A DNA stretch of 47,204 nucleotides from an uncultured Flavobacteriales bacterium (lineage in GTDB: Bacteria > Bacteroidota > Bacteroidia > Flavobacteriales_D > Sanyastnellaceae), in contig CALKGK010000029.1 in the NCBI GenBank assembly GCA_938085105.1, positions 1-47,204 on the forward strand, given 5' to 3'. This document shows, one piece after another, positions 25,517-34,012 of this stretch. The notes under the pieces are model-generated. The model was not told where the DNA came from, made no database searches, and saw only the letters and a list, made by a program, of their open reading frames with translations. Positions within the stretch are counted from its first letter, which is position 1. The number at the start of each line of letters is the position of its first letter. A program made the translations under genes and the position numbers.

Positions 25517-26283
25517 TCTCCATCGGTGTCTCCTTCTTCTTTTTGTCTTGGTTCACGATCGCAGATTTGCCAGCGAGTGAAGAAGCTTCTTTGGATATGG
25601 ATGCTTTGGGACATGCTTATTTGTGGACCCCAGAAAAGGTGGTCATGTTTGATACCAATGGAAAGGAATTGGCTTTTTATTCTGAGTTGGCCTTTGGGGA
25701 CATCCAGTCCATCGATGTTCGGGATGCACTGAAGCCCCTCGTGTTTTATCAAGACGCGGGGAAATTGGTGATTTTGGACAACACCTTATCGGCCCAAAGT
25801 GAAGTCATCGATCTTTTTCGGGTGTATGATGGAATGGCTGTGGCAATTTGTTCGAGCATTGATAATCATTTTTGGGTTTTTGACGCTCAGCGACAAGAGA
25901 TTGTACGGGTTGATGGCGGATTCAATGAAGTTACGGCCTCCGGAAGCTTGAGCGCCTTGGGAATTGACGGACTTTATCCTGAACAGCTATTTGAAAGCAA
26001 TCAACAGCTTTACGTTTGGGAAGAAGACTTTGGCTTTTTGGTCTTTGATCTTTTTGGAACCCTCATTCGGAAGATCGAGACGCCCGACCTCGCCCATGTT
26101 CACCTTCGAAAGGGAGAACTCTTGGTTACTACAAAGGAGGGGGCGGTGATGAAGTACCATTGGATGGACTATCGGTTCGAAGAAATTGAATTGCCCCCTT
26201 TGCCCGTTTCTCCGCGAGCAGCAGTGAAAAATGCTCACCTCTATGGATTTTTGAGCGGAGAGCGCCTCATTTTGTGTCGTTGA
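25513..26283 (+). CDS. exported hypothetical propeller-like protein, 256 aa
   Basis: The ATG overlaps the GH3 stop by 4 bases, so it is translationally coupled to it. The first 18 or so residues (MISIGVSFFFLSWFTIADL) form a signal peptide. The remainder is a series of short strands with V-x-x-D/W motifs (YLWTPEKVVMFDTNGKE, WVFDAQRQEIVRVDGG, FLVFDLFGTLIRKIE), suggesting a small beta-propeller of PQQ/NHL type. Similar small exported propellers occur beside GH3-type genes in Flavobacteriia as far as I recall. The role is unknown. Confidence 0.75.
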   Translation: MISIGVSFFFLSWFTIADLPASEEASLDMDALGHAYLWTPEKVVMFDTNGKELAFYSELAFGDIQSIDVRDALKPLVFYQDAGKLVILDNTLSAQSEVIDLFRVYDGMAVAICSSIDNHFWVFDAQRQEIVRVDGGFNEVTASGSLSALGIDGLYPEQLFESNQQLYVWEEDFGFLVFDLFGTLIRKIETPDLAHVHLRKGELLVTTKEGAVMKYHWMDYRFEEIELPPLPVSPRAAVKNAHLYGFLSGERLILCR

Positions 26284-26368
26284 TAAAAAGCCGAAACAAG
26301 CCCTTAATTATGGCAATGGGCCATCAAGTTTTTCGTAATTTCGAATGCCTGAATAAATTCACAATACT

Positions 26369-26983
26369 ATGCACATTGCCATTGCCGGTAACATCGGTTC
26401 CGGAAAAACGACCCTGACTACGCGTCTTGCAAAGCACTATAAATGGAATCCTCATTACGAGAGTGTTGACGATAATCCTTATTTGAACGATTTCTACAAG
26501 GACATGCAACGTTGGTCGTTCAACCTGCAAGTGTTCTTTTTGAATTCTCGTTTTGCTCAAGTGCAGGAAATGCGCGAAAGTGGCAAGAAGATCATTCAAG
26601 ATAGAACCATCTATGAGGATGCCTACATCTTTGCACCCAACTTACATGCAATGGGGCTCATGACTACCCGTGATTTCGAAAACTACCTTTCGCTTTTCGA
26701 ATTGATGGATAAGTTTGTTGCCGCTCCAGATTTGCTCATCTACTTGCGCGCATCGGTACCTACGTTGGTAAGCCAAATTCAAAAGCGTGGAAGAGATTAC
26801 GAGGAAGCCATTCGTTTGGATTACCTCACACGCTTGAACGAACGTTACGAAGCATGGATCTCGACTTACGATAAAGGAAAGTTACTCGTGATTGATGTAG
26901 ACAACAATAACTTTCATGAAGACCCGGAAGATTTTAGTGGAATCGTTCAGCGAATTGACGCAGAGATTCATGGTTTGTTCTGA
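26369..26983 (+). CDS. deoxynucleoside kinase
   Basis: The 204 aa enzyme phosphorylates a deoxynucleoside (probably deoxyadenosine, deoxyguanosine or deoxycytidine) in nucleotide salvage. The P-loop is GNIGSGKTT (7-15), the conserved DRTIYEDAYIF begins at residue 78, and the lid arginines are in KRGRDYEE. The start has a near-consensus -7 box (TAATTTCG, 26336-26343) and no ribosome binding site. Substrate preference cannot be read from the sequence alone. A bidirectional terminator follows. Confidence 0.93.
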   Translation: MHIAIAGNIGSGKTTLTTRLAKHYKWNPHYESVDDNPYLNDFYKDMQRWSFNLQVFFLNSRFAQVQEMRESGKKIIQDRTIYEDAYIFAPNLHAMGLMTTRDFENYLSLFELMDKFVAAPDLLIYLRASVPTLVSQIQKRGRDYEEAIRLDYLTRLNERYEAWISTYDKGKLLVIDVDNNNFHEDPEDFSGIVQRIDAEIHGLF

Positions 26984-27025
26984 TAAACAGACCAACGCTG
27001 CTTGAAGAAAAAAGCATTTATTAAA

Positions 27026-27064
27026 GCATAAAAAAAGCCTTCCAAAGAGAAGGCTTTTTTATGC
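27026..27064. terminator. bidirectional terminator
   Basis: AAAAAAAGCCTTC pairs with GAAGGCTTTTTT around loop CAAAGA, with outer GCAT/ATGC pairs. A and T tracts on both sides let it end both the kinase transcript and the convergent YceI transcript. Confidence 0.92.
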
Positions 27065-27082
27065 AATATGATTTTAGAAACC

Positions 27083-27898
27083 TCAAACTCCAGCTTCTGA
27101 TTTTTTCCCTTTCACGTTGAACTTGAGAATCACTTGGTCTTTGATCAAATCATCTCCAAGATCATCGAAGAAAGTTCCTGATCCGTAACGTACATCAAAA
27201 TCTGCACGGTTGAACATCATTGATCCAGAAACGACAATTCCGTCTTCACCATTGGCAGAATAAACCAAAGTAGCTTTGGCCGGCTTGCTAATTCCTTTGA
27301 TGGTGAGGGTACCCTCAACTTTGGCCTTGTTCTCCATGAACTCGGCACTTGTCATTTCAAAAGTTGCCTCAGGATGGGTTTCAACACCGAAGAAGTCATC
27401 ACTCTTCAAGTGACCTTCCAATTTCATGGCTTGATCACCTTCCAAGTCTGTATTCTTGATGCTGCTCATATCGATAACAACAGTGGCTGCAGTAATCTCA
27501 CCTGATGAAATCGTGATGTTCCCATCTTTCACTTGGATTTCTCCAGTATGACCCGAACCCGTGATTTTCTTTCCAGACCAAACGACATTCCCAGTTGGGA
27601 TATATGCTCCGTCATTGGGAAGAACAACCGACGCTTCGTTTCCAGAAACGATCTTCACTTGGTCAGAGCTCTTTCCAGTAATCATGGTAGCTACACATTT
27701 GGTGTATTCCTTTTGGAAAGACTCGTCTTTGCGAAGTTCGATGCATTGGTTCAATGCTTCGGTATCTTTTTCTGCTTTGTTGGTCAGTTCAGCACATTCG
27801 CAAGGAGAAATTCCCGGTTCACTGGCTGTTTCTTCAGTGTTTCCACCGCAAGATGCGAGTAGAATTCCAAAGGATGCTGCAATTAAAAACTTTTTCAT
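27083..27898 (-). CDS. YceI-family lipoprotein
   Basis: The 271 aa protein starts MKKFLIAASFGILLASCGGN, a lipoprotein signal with lipobox LASC (Cys17). A Cys-containing acidic spacer (CECAELTNKAE..LNQC, and KCVA) is followed by the YceI lipocalin-like barrel at about residues 95-265 (VIDMSSIKNTD, KLEGHLKSDDFF, ATFEMTSAEF, GTLTIKGISKP, MFNRADFDVRYGSGTFF). YceI barrels bind isoprenoid-like or fatty-acid molecules in the periplasm. It follows the pyrophosphatase gene by 48 bases on the same strand and might be co-transcribed. Confidence 0.93.
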   Translation of the reverse strand: MKKFLIAASFGILLASCGGNTEETASEPGISPCECAELTNKAEKDTEALNQCIELRKDESFQKEYTKCVATMITGKSSDQVKIVSGNEASVVLPNDGAYIPTGNVVWSGKKITGSGHTGEIQVKDGNITISSGEITAATVVIDMSSIKNTDLEGDQAMKLEGHLKSDDFFGVETHPEATFEMTSAEFMENKAKVEGTLTIKGISKPAKATLVYSANGEDGIVVSGSMMFNRADFDVRYGSGTFFDDLGDDLIKDQVILKFNVKGKKSEAGV

Positions 27899-27946
27899 TG
27901 TTTTTCGTTTTAGAGTGAAATGAGCTCAAGGAGTAAAGTCCAAGAC

Positions 27947-30196
27947 TTACTCTGCATCGTGAAAATCGATGCTATTTGCTTCTGCATCGATGGTGTTTTC
28001 GTTGTGCTCAATGTTGTTACCGTGATCTGCTCCGTGACCTTTTCCTTCCATGTTTCCGAGGATAGGGGCAATTACAAGACCAACCAAGCAAGTCAATTTG
28101 ATCAAGATGTTCATTGAAGGACCAGAAGTGTCTTTGAAAGGATCACCAACCGTATCTCCAGTTACTGCCGCTTTGTGCGCTTCAGAACCTTTGAAAGTCA
28201 TCTCACCGTTAATCTCTACACCTGCTTCGAAGCTTTTCTTCGCATTGTCCCAAGCTCCACCAGCATTGTTTTGGAAGATTGCCCAAAGAACACCAGAAAC
28301 AGCTACACCGGCCATATAAGAACCAAGTGCTTCGGCACCCATAACAAAACCAATGATCAAAGGAGTAATGATTGTGATTGCACCAGGCAACATCATTTCT
28401 CTCAAAGCGGCTTTGGTGGAGATTTCAACACATTTGCCGTATTCTGGTTTTCCTGTACCTTCCATGATGCCAGGAATCTCGCGGAATTGACGACGAACTT
28501 CCATCACCATTTCCATCGCTGCTTTACCTACTGATTTCATCGCCAAGGCAGAGAAAACAACAGGAATCATACCTCCAATAAAGAGGGCTGCAAGAACGTC
28601 TGCTTTAAAGATGTTGATCCCTTGAATACCTGTGAAGGTAACGTAAGCAGCAAAAAGAGCCAAGGCAGTAAGTGCCGCCGAAGCAATAGCAAAACCTTTA
28701 CCAACGGCAGCAGTTGTGTTTCCTACAGAATCCAAGATGTCGGTACGCTGACGAACTTCAGCAGGAAGTTCACTCATTTCAGCAACACCACCAGCATTAT
28801 CTGCGATTGGACCAAAGGCATCGATTGCCAACTGCATGGCGGTAGTTGCCATCATTGCAGAAGCAGCAATTGCCACACCGTAGAATCCAGCAAGTTCATA
28901 TGAACCCCAGATTGCAGCAGCAAAGAGGATAACAGATGATGCTGTAGAAATCATACCGGTTGAAAGACCAGCGATGATGTTGGTTGCAGCTCCTGTTGAA
29001 GAGTTTTTAACGATATCGAGTACTGGCTTTTTACCCAAAGCAGTGTAGTATTCAGTGAACATGGAGATCAAGTATCCAACTGCCAAACCAACAAGGGTAG
29101 CGTAGAATACGTGACGGCTTGGGATGTCTTTAACACCTTCACCGAAGAATTCCATACCAGTAATGGTTTCTGGCAACAACCAGTCAACCAAGAACCAACC
29201 TGCGATTGCAGAAAGAAGAATAGAAGTAATGTTACCCACGTTCAATGCACGTTGTACATCAGCTTCTTTAGCGTCATTGTTTTTCACGCGAATGAGGAAG
29301 GTTCCAGCAATAGAAGCCAAAATACCCACACCTGCGATCATCAATGGAAGAAGGATAGGCCCCATTCCGTTGAACGCTCCTTCTACTTGACCAGCATTTG
29401 CCATGTCACGGATAATGTAGTTACCCAATACCATGGATGCCAATACGGTTGCTACATAAGAACCGAAGAGGTCAGCTCCCATACCTGCAACATCACCTAC
29501 GTTGTCACCAACGTTATCAGCAATGGTTGCTGGGTTTCTTGGGTCATCTTCTGGAATTCCAGCCTCAACCTTACCAACAAGGTCAGCACCAACGTCGGCA
29601 GCTTTGGTATAGATCCCACCACCTACACGTGCGAAGAGGGCGATGGACTCAGCTCCCAATGAGAAACCAGCTAGGGCCTCAAGCACAATGGTCATTTCAT
29701 CATAGAAACTTCCTTCACCTTTCATGAAATAGCTCAAGAAGAAGATGAAAAACAAGCTCAAACCGAGAACGGCCAAACCAGCAACACCCAATCCCATTAC
29801 TGTTCCACCTCCGAAGGCAACCTTCAAGGCTTGTGGCAAGCTAGTACGTGCAGCTTCAGTTGTACGAGCGTTTGAATCAGTTGCGATACGCATACCGATA
29901 TTTCCTGCAACTGCAGAGAAAACGGCACCGACAATAAATGCGGGAACAATCATCCAGCTTGTAGTATCTACTGCTCTCGAAATAAAGAACAAAGCTACTG
30001 AGGCAATGACTACGAAGATGGCAAGTAGTCGGTATTCTGCACTAAGGAATGCCATAGCACCTTCTTTGATGCTTTTTGAGATTTCTTGCATTCGCTCGTT
30101 ACCTGGGTTTTGTTTTTTCACCCATGCCATCTTGATGAGCATGAAGACCAATCCGACGAGTCCGAATACAGGTACGATGTAAATTAAATTATCCAT
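27947..30196 (-). CDS. hppA: K+-dependent membrane-bound pyrophosphatase (Na+ or H+ pump)
   Basis: This integral-membrane enzyme couples pyrophosphate hydrolysis to ion pumping. The start [15 protein letters not shown] at 30196 gives 749 aa with about 16 helices; the open frame upstream to 30295 overlaps the promoter. The catalytic loops are complete ([54 protein letters not shown]). At the K+ determinant the motif is [10 protein letters not shown] with Ala at about 496, the form seen in K+-dependent enzymes (K+-independent ones have Lys). K+-dependent enzymes are frequently Na+ pumps, so Na+ transport is plausible but not proven. A strong promoter precedes it. Confidence 0.95.
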   Translation of the reverse strand: MDNLIYIVPVFGLVGLVFMLIKMAWVKKQNPGNERMQEISKSIKEGAMAFLSAEYRLLAIFVVIASVALFFISRAVDTTSWMIVPAFIVGAVFSAVAGNIGMRIATDSNARTTEAARTSLPQALKVAFGGGTVMGLGVAGLAVLGLSLFFIFFLSYFMKGEGSFYDEMTIVLEALAGFSLGAESIALFARVGGGIYTKAADVGADLVGKVEAGIPEDDPRNPATIADNVGDNVGDVAGMGADLFGSYVATVLASMVLGNYIIRDMANAGQVEGAFNGMGPILLPLMIAGVGILASIAGTFLIRVKNNDAKEADVQRALNVGNITSILLSAIAGWFLVDWLLPETITGMEFFGEGVKDIPSRHVFYATLVGLAVGYLISMFTEYYTALGKKPVLDIVKNSSTGAATNIIAGLSTGMISTASSVILFAAAIWGSYELAGFYGVAIAASAMMATTAMQLAIDAFGPIADNAGGVAEMSELPAEVRQRTDILDSVGNTTAAVGKGFAIASAALTALALFAAYVTFTGIQGINIFKADVLAALFIGGMIPVVFSALAMKSVGKAAMEMVMEVRRQFREIPGIMEGTGKPEYGKCVEISTKAALREMMLPGAITIITPLIIGFVMGAEALGSYMAGVAVSGVLWAIFQNNAGGAWDNAKKSFEAGVEINGEMTFKGSEAHKAAVTGDTVGDPFKDTSGPSMNILIKLTCLVGLVIAPILGNMEGKGHGADHGNNIEHNENTIDAEANSIDFHDAE

Positions 30197-30238
30197 ATTT
30201 AAGTTATAATGTGTTAAGGGCTTTTTCAGAAGCGCGCG

Positions 30239-30270
30239 CAAAAATAGCGGATTATATTGCTTTGTCCAAA
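30239..30270 (-). promoter_or_regulatory. hppA promoter
   Basis: On the minus strand, TTTG (30270-30267), 20 bases, then TATTTTTG (30246-30239), an exact TAnnTTTG box. This is the best -33/-7 pair in the window, with an implied leader of about 36 bases. Confidence 0.75.
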
Positions 30271-30277
30271 TAGCAAG

Positions 30278-30312
30278 AAAAACGCCGAGCGTCACAGGAT
30301 GACATTCGGCGT
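30278..30312 (-). terminator. terminator of the pyruvate dehydrogenase E1 beta gene
   Basis: On the minus strand ACGCCGA...TCGGCGT (30312-30306 and 30288-30282) with inner GTCA/TGAC pairs, then TTTTT (30282-30278). It lies just upstream of the hppA promoter. Confidence 0.85.
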
Positions 30313-30343
30313 CTATTTTTGGTGCAGTTGCGCGTTTATTCTC

Positions 30344-31327
30344 TTATTTGATCATGTACATGCTTTCCTTGATTCTGCGAACAACGTCTCCCGCGTTTGG
30401 AAGAGCGGCATCAATCAAGGTTTGAGCAAATGGGAATGGGGTGTCTGATTGAGTGATACGTTGAATAGGAGCATCCAAGTAGTCAAAGGCGTGCTTTTGC
30501 ACACGATAAGCAATCTCACTCGAGATGCTGGCTACAGGGAATGCTTCTTCCAAAATCACCAAACGATTGGTTTTCTTTACCGATTGAATCACGGTATCAA
30601 TGTCCAAAGGGCGGATGGTTCTCAAATCAACAAGTTCCACAGAAACGCCTTCTTTTTCGAGCAATTCACATGCTTCGATGGCCGTTTTCATGATTTTCCC
30701 GAAAGAAACCAAGGTAACGTCTGTTCCACTGCGCTTGATGTCAGCAACACCGATCGGTACAATGAACTCCCCTTCAGGAACCATTCCTTTATCTCCATAC
30801 ATTTTCTCACTTTCCATGATGAGAACGGGGTCGTTATCGCGGATAGCCGATTTGAGCAATCCTTTCATGTCGTAAGGCGTGAATGGAGTAATCACTTTCA
30901 ATCCTGGGATGTGTGCATACATGCTCTCAAAACTCTGAGAGTGGGTTGCTGCTAGCTGACCAGCTGTTGCGTTTGGTCCACGAAATACAACAGGAGCGCT
31001 ATACTGTCCGCCAGACATCTGAAGCATTTTCGCTGCGTGGTTGATGATTTGGTCGGCCGCCAAGATGGCAAAGTTCCAAGTCATGAACTCAACGATTGGG
31101 CGCAAACCGTTCATTGCAGCACCAACGGCAATGCCGGCAAAACCAAGTTCGGAAATGGGAGTGTCAATTACACGTCGTTCTCCAAACTCATCGAGCATGC
31201 CTTTACTGGCTTTGTAGGCACCGTTGTATTCGGCAACTTCTTCGCCCATAAGGAAGACACGTTCGTCTCTTCTCATTTCTTCACTCATGGCCTCGCAAAC
31301 GGCCTCTCTAAATTGAATTTCTCTCAT
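30344..31327 (-). CDS. pdhB: pyruvate dehydrogenase E1 component, beta subunit
   Basis: Partner of E1 alpha in the thiamine-diphosphate-dependent decarboxylation of pyruvate. The start MREIQFREAVCEAMSEEM (31327) gives 327 aa, the normal length. Visible are GEEVAEYNGAYKASKG, ELGFAGIAVGAAMNGLRPIVEFM in two parts, GRGPN-type GPNATAGQLAATHSQS (active-site His) and the C-terminal transketolase domain (LEEAFPVASISSEIA). A branched-chain keto-acid E1 beta is an alternative, but the sequence looks like PdhB. No E1 alpha or E2 gene adjoins it in this window, so the complex genes are dispersed or outside. Confidence 0.93.
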   Translation of the reverse strand: MREIQFREAVCEAMSEEMRRDERVFLMGEEVAEYNGAYKASKGMLDEFGERRVIDTPISELGFAGIAVGAAMNGLRPIVEFMTWNFAILAADQIINHAAKMLQMSGGQYSAPVVFRGPNATAGQLAATHSQSFESMYAHIPGLKVITPFTPYDMKGLLKSAIRDNDPVLIMESEKMYGDKGMVPEGEFIVPIGVADIKRSGTDVTLVSFGKIMKTAIEACELLEKEGVSVELVDLRTIRPLDIDTVIQSVKKTNRLVILEEAFPVASISSEIAYRVQKHAFDYLDAPIQRITQSDTPFPFAQTLIDAALPNAGDVVRRIKESMYMIK

Positions 31328-31480
31328 CGCTATAGAATGTGGCGGTAAAATTAGCAATAAATCGATAGCTTTTTAAGTGTAGTTTGGACACTTTCTTCGA
31401 AATGCACTTCCTTGCTGATTTTAGATCATTAAAAAGTCATAAAACCGACACAAAAGGTATGCGTGCATAACAAAAAACGA

Positions 31481-31534
31481 TACCTTTGAAGTGAACGATG
31501 AGCAAGCTTTCTTGTTCTAGAATGTGTAAGTTTG
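31481..31534 (+). promoter_or_regulatory. two candidate promoters of the etf operon
   Basis: Two exact TAnnTTTG boxes precede etfB: TACCTTTG (31481-31488) and TAAGTTTG (31527-31534). The second would give a leader of about 16 bases. No ideal -33 element accompanies either. No gene was seen in the remainder of the 229-base gap between pdhB and etfB. Confidence 0.55.
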
Positions 31535-31556
31535 CACCTCAAAAAAGAAGAAATCG

Positions 31557-32297
31557 ATGAAAATATTAGTTTGTATAAGCAAGGCTCCGGACACCACCTC
31601 CAAGATTGCCTTTAAAGACAACAATACTGCGTTTGATGAAAACGGAGTTCAGTTTATCGTGAACCCATACGACGAGTGGTATGCCTTAGTACGTGCCATT
31701 GAGTTGAAAGAAGCGCAAGGTGGAAGCGTGACAACCATCACCGTTGGTGGAGCCGATAACGATCCTATTATACGTAAAGCTTTGGCTATTGGGGCTGATG
31801 ATGCCATCCGTGTGGATATGGATGCAAAGGACGCTTTCCAGGTGGCCAATGAAATTGCTCTCCAAGCGAAAGAGGGTGGATATGATTTGGTGCTTTGTGG
31901 AAAAGAAACCATCAACAACAATGGTGGAGTGATTGGAGGAATGTTGGCCGAGCTGATGGATGCTCCTTATGTTCCCCTCGCTACAAAATTGGAAGTGAAC
32001 GGAAGTACTGCTGAAATCACCAGAGACATCCCTGGAGGCGAAGAGGTGCTCAATGCAGAATTGCCATTGGTGATTTCTGCTGCAAAAGGGATGGCGGAGC
32101 AACGTATTCCCAACATGAGAGGAATCATGGCGGCGAGAAGCAAAGCCTTGAATGTTGTTGCTCCATCTGGAACTGAAGCCAACACAGAAGTAAAAAGTTA
32201 TGCCCTTCCTCCAGCAAAAGGAGATTGCACCTTCATTGATGCAGAGAACCCAGAGGAATTGATCAAGAAGTTGCACGAAGAGGCAAAAGTTATATAA
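31557..32297 (+). CDS. etfB: electron transfer flavoprotein beta subunit
   Basis: The 246 aa subunit binds AMP and, with the alpha subunit, carries electrons from acyl-CoA and other dehydrogenases to the quinone pool. The start MKILVCISKAPDTTSKI, the NPYDEWYALVRAIELKEAQGG region in parts, VGGADNDPIIRKALAIGADDA and the CGKETINNNGGVIGGMLAE segment are typical. etfA follows after 20 bases, forming a two-gene operon. Confidence 0.95.
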   Translation: MKILVCISKAPDTTSKIAFKDNNTAFDENGVQFIVNPYDEWYALVRAIELKEAQGGSVTTITVGGADNDPIIRKALAIGADDAIRVDMDAKDAFQVANEIALQAKEGGYDLVLCGKETINNNGGVIGGMLAELMDAPYVPLATKLEVNGSTAEITRDIPGGEEVLNAELPLVISAAKGMAEQRIPNMRGIMAARSKALNVVAPSGTEANTEVKSYALPPAKGDCTFIDAENPEELIKKLHEEAKVI

Positions 32298-32317
32298 GCC
32301 CATTTAAAGAGAAAGAT

Positions 32318-33274
32318 ATGTCTGTATTAGTTTTTGTAGATCATCAAAACGGAAAAGCAAGCAAAGCCTCTCTAGAAGCAGTGGGCTATGCAAAAAAAGT
32401 GGCCGATCAGCTCGGTACCGACTTAGCTGCAATCAGCTACGCCGGAATCAATGCTGATGGTGGAATCGGAGCCTATGGGGCCAATCGATTGCACGTGGCA
32501 AGCAATGTGAGCGTACCGGATTCAGGTCAGCTGGCCAAAGCGGTAGAAGCTGCAGCATCAGCAGAAGGTGCCGATGTTGTGATTTTCTCACACGACGACC
32601 TAGGAAAAGCAGTTGCTCCTCGAGTAGCGGTAAGATTGAAAGCCGGTTTGGTAACGGGTGTAACGAGCATGCCAGGTGACGGTTTGGAAGTGACGAAGAA
32701 TGTGTTTTCAGGGAAAGCGAAGGCCATGGTTTCTTACAAGACCGACAAGAAGGTGATTAGCATCCTTCCAAATGCTTTCGGTATGATGCCCAATGAGACG
32801 ACTACTGAGGTGAAGGAATTTAGTCCTGAAGTTGGAAGCGCAGGAATCACAGTTAAAGAAGTAAACACAACAGCTAGCGATGGCGAAATTCCGTTGCCGG
32901 AAGCCGATTTGGTTGTGAGCGCTGGTCGAGGAATGAAAGGTCCAGAGCACTGGGGAATCATCGAAGATTTGGCCAAGGAATTGGGCGCTGCAACAGCGTG
33001 TTCAAGACCGGTGTCTGACATCGGATGGAGACCTCACCACGAGCACGTTGGTCAGACAGGAGTTGCCATTCGTCCTACACTTTACATCGCTGTTGGAATC
33101 TCTGGAGCCATCCAGCATTTGGCAGGAGTGAATGGAAGTAAGGTGATTGTTGTGGTGAATAAAGATCCAGAGGCACCTTTCTTCAAGGCGGCAGACTACG
33201 GAATCGTAGGTGATGCATTTGAGGTAGTGCCGAAACTCACGGCAGCACTTAAGTCGTTCAAGGCCAATCATTGA
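32318..33274 (+). CDS. etfA: electron transfer flavoprotein alpha subunit
   Basis: The 318 aa alpha subunit holds the FAD. The C-terminal FAD domain is intact: CSRPVSDIGW, the GQTG loop, YIAVGISGAIQHLAG and VVNKDPEAPFFKAADYGIVG. The N-terminal domain (MSVLVFVDHQNGKASKA) is the usual Rossmann-like half. It is co-transcribed with etfB and followed by a hairpin that probably terminates the operon. Confidence 0.95.
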   Translation: MSVLVFVDHQNGKASKASLEAVGYAKKVADQLGTDLAAISYAGINADGGIGAYGANRLHVASNVSVPDSGQLAKAVEAAASAEGADVVIFSHDDLGKAVAPRVAVRLKAGLVTGVTSMPGDGLEVTKNVFSGKAKAMVSYKTDKKVISILPNAFGMMPNETTTEVKEFSPEVGSAGITVKEVNTTASDGEIPLPEADLVVSAGRGMKGPEHWGIIEDLAKELGAATACSRPVSDIGWRPHHEHVGQTGVAIRPTLYIAVGISGAIQHLAGVNGSKVIVVVNKDPEAPFFKAADYGIVGDAFEVVPKLTAALKSFKANH

Positions 33275-33304
33275 TCGGTCTCGCAAAATATTACTAATTT
33301 CGCC

Positions 33305-33337
33305 AAAGGGAAGCATGATCAATTGTGCTTCCCTTTT
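33305..33337 (+). terminator. hairpin after etfA / before the nuclease gene
   Basis: An 11-bp stem AAAGGGAAGCA (33305-33315) and TGCTTCCCTTT (33326-33336), loop TGATCAATTG, ends in TTTT. It is probably the etf terminator, but it finishes only 8 bases before the next start codon, so it might also act as a leader structure for that gene. Confidence 0.7.
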
Positions 33338-33344
33338 CATTGCA

Positions 33345-33935
33345 ATGAAGAAGATAGAACTCGAAATTTCAGACATCGCCCCCAGCGGATCCACTTCCGG
33401 AGCATACGCCTTGGTTTTGAAGGAAACAGAGGGGAGCAGAAAGTTGCCCATCGTTATCGGTGGTCATGAAGCCCAAGCCATTGCCATCGAATTGGAGAAA
33501 ATGACTCCAAGCAGGCCGCTGACCCACGATCTTTTTAAAACCTTCGCCCATTCTTTCTCCATCGAGGTGGAAGAGATCATCATTTACAATTTGATTGAAG
33601 GCATCTTCTTTGCAAAAATTGTTTGCATTCAAGATGGACAACGTGTTGAAATCGATAGCCGCACCTCAGATGCAGTAGCACTTGCCGTTCGTTTCAACTG
33701 TTCCATTTATTGCCATGATTTTATCTTGGATTCCGCAGGAGTGAATGCAGAAGATTTGGAACCAGAAGAGGAGTATACTGAAGAGGTGCATGGGTCCGGT
33801 TCAGGCGAAAAATCAAACGACATTTCTCAAATGAGTAATAGCGAACTCGAACAAGAGCTTCAAAATGCTATTGAAAATGAGGAGTACGAAAAGGCCACTG
33901 TTCTCCGCGACGAGATGACCAAAAGAGGCATTTAA
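33345..33935 (+). CDS. bifunctional nuclease (DUF151) with C-terminal UVR motif
   Basis: The start MKKIELEISDIAPSGS (33345) gives 196 aa. Residues 1 to about 130 are the DUF151 domain (ALVLKETEGSRKLPIVIGG, the HEAQAIAIELE helix, DSRTSDAVALAVRFNCSIY), which in other bacteria has DNase and RNase activity. After an acidic linker, residues about 165-196 (ELEQELQNAIENEEYEKATV, then LRDEM) form a UVR motif like that of UvrB/UvrC and McsA, suited to protein contacts. An upstream in-frame ATG at 33315 lies inside the terminator hairpin and is rejected. Confidence 0.9.
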   Translation: MKKIELEISDIAPSGSTSGAYALVLKETEGSRKLPIVIGGHEAQAIAIELEKMTPSRPLTHDLFKTFAHSFSIEVEEIIIYNLIEGIFFAKIVCIQDGQRVEIDSRTSDAVALAVRFNCSIYCHDFILDSAGVNAEDLEPEEEYTEEVHGSGSGEKSNDISQMSNSELEQELQNAIENEEYEKATVLRDEMTKRGI

Positions 33936-33971
33936 TTCCACAGAATCCTTCTTGTAGGCAATAAAAGCACT

Positions 33972-33992
33972 TGGTAATGCATATATTTACCA
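33972..33992. promoter_or_regulatory. inverted repeat TGGTAA-N9-TTACCA before the MORN gene
   Basis: TGGTAA (33972-33977) and TTACCA (33987-33992) lie about 20 bases upstream of the start codon at 34013. The 9-base spacer is A+T-rich. It could be an operator; no T tract follows, so it is not a terminator. Confidence 0.4.
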
Positions 33993-34012
33993 GAACTATC
34001 TATTGCTAAACA

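Noticed and set aside
29111-29662. 183-codon frame antisense to hppA
   Set aside because: The sense strand encodes a fully conserved pyrophosphatase; the shadow product is low complexity.
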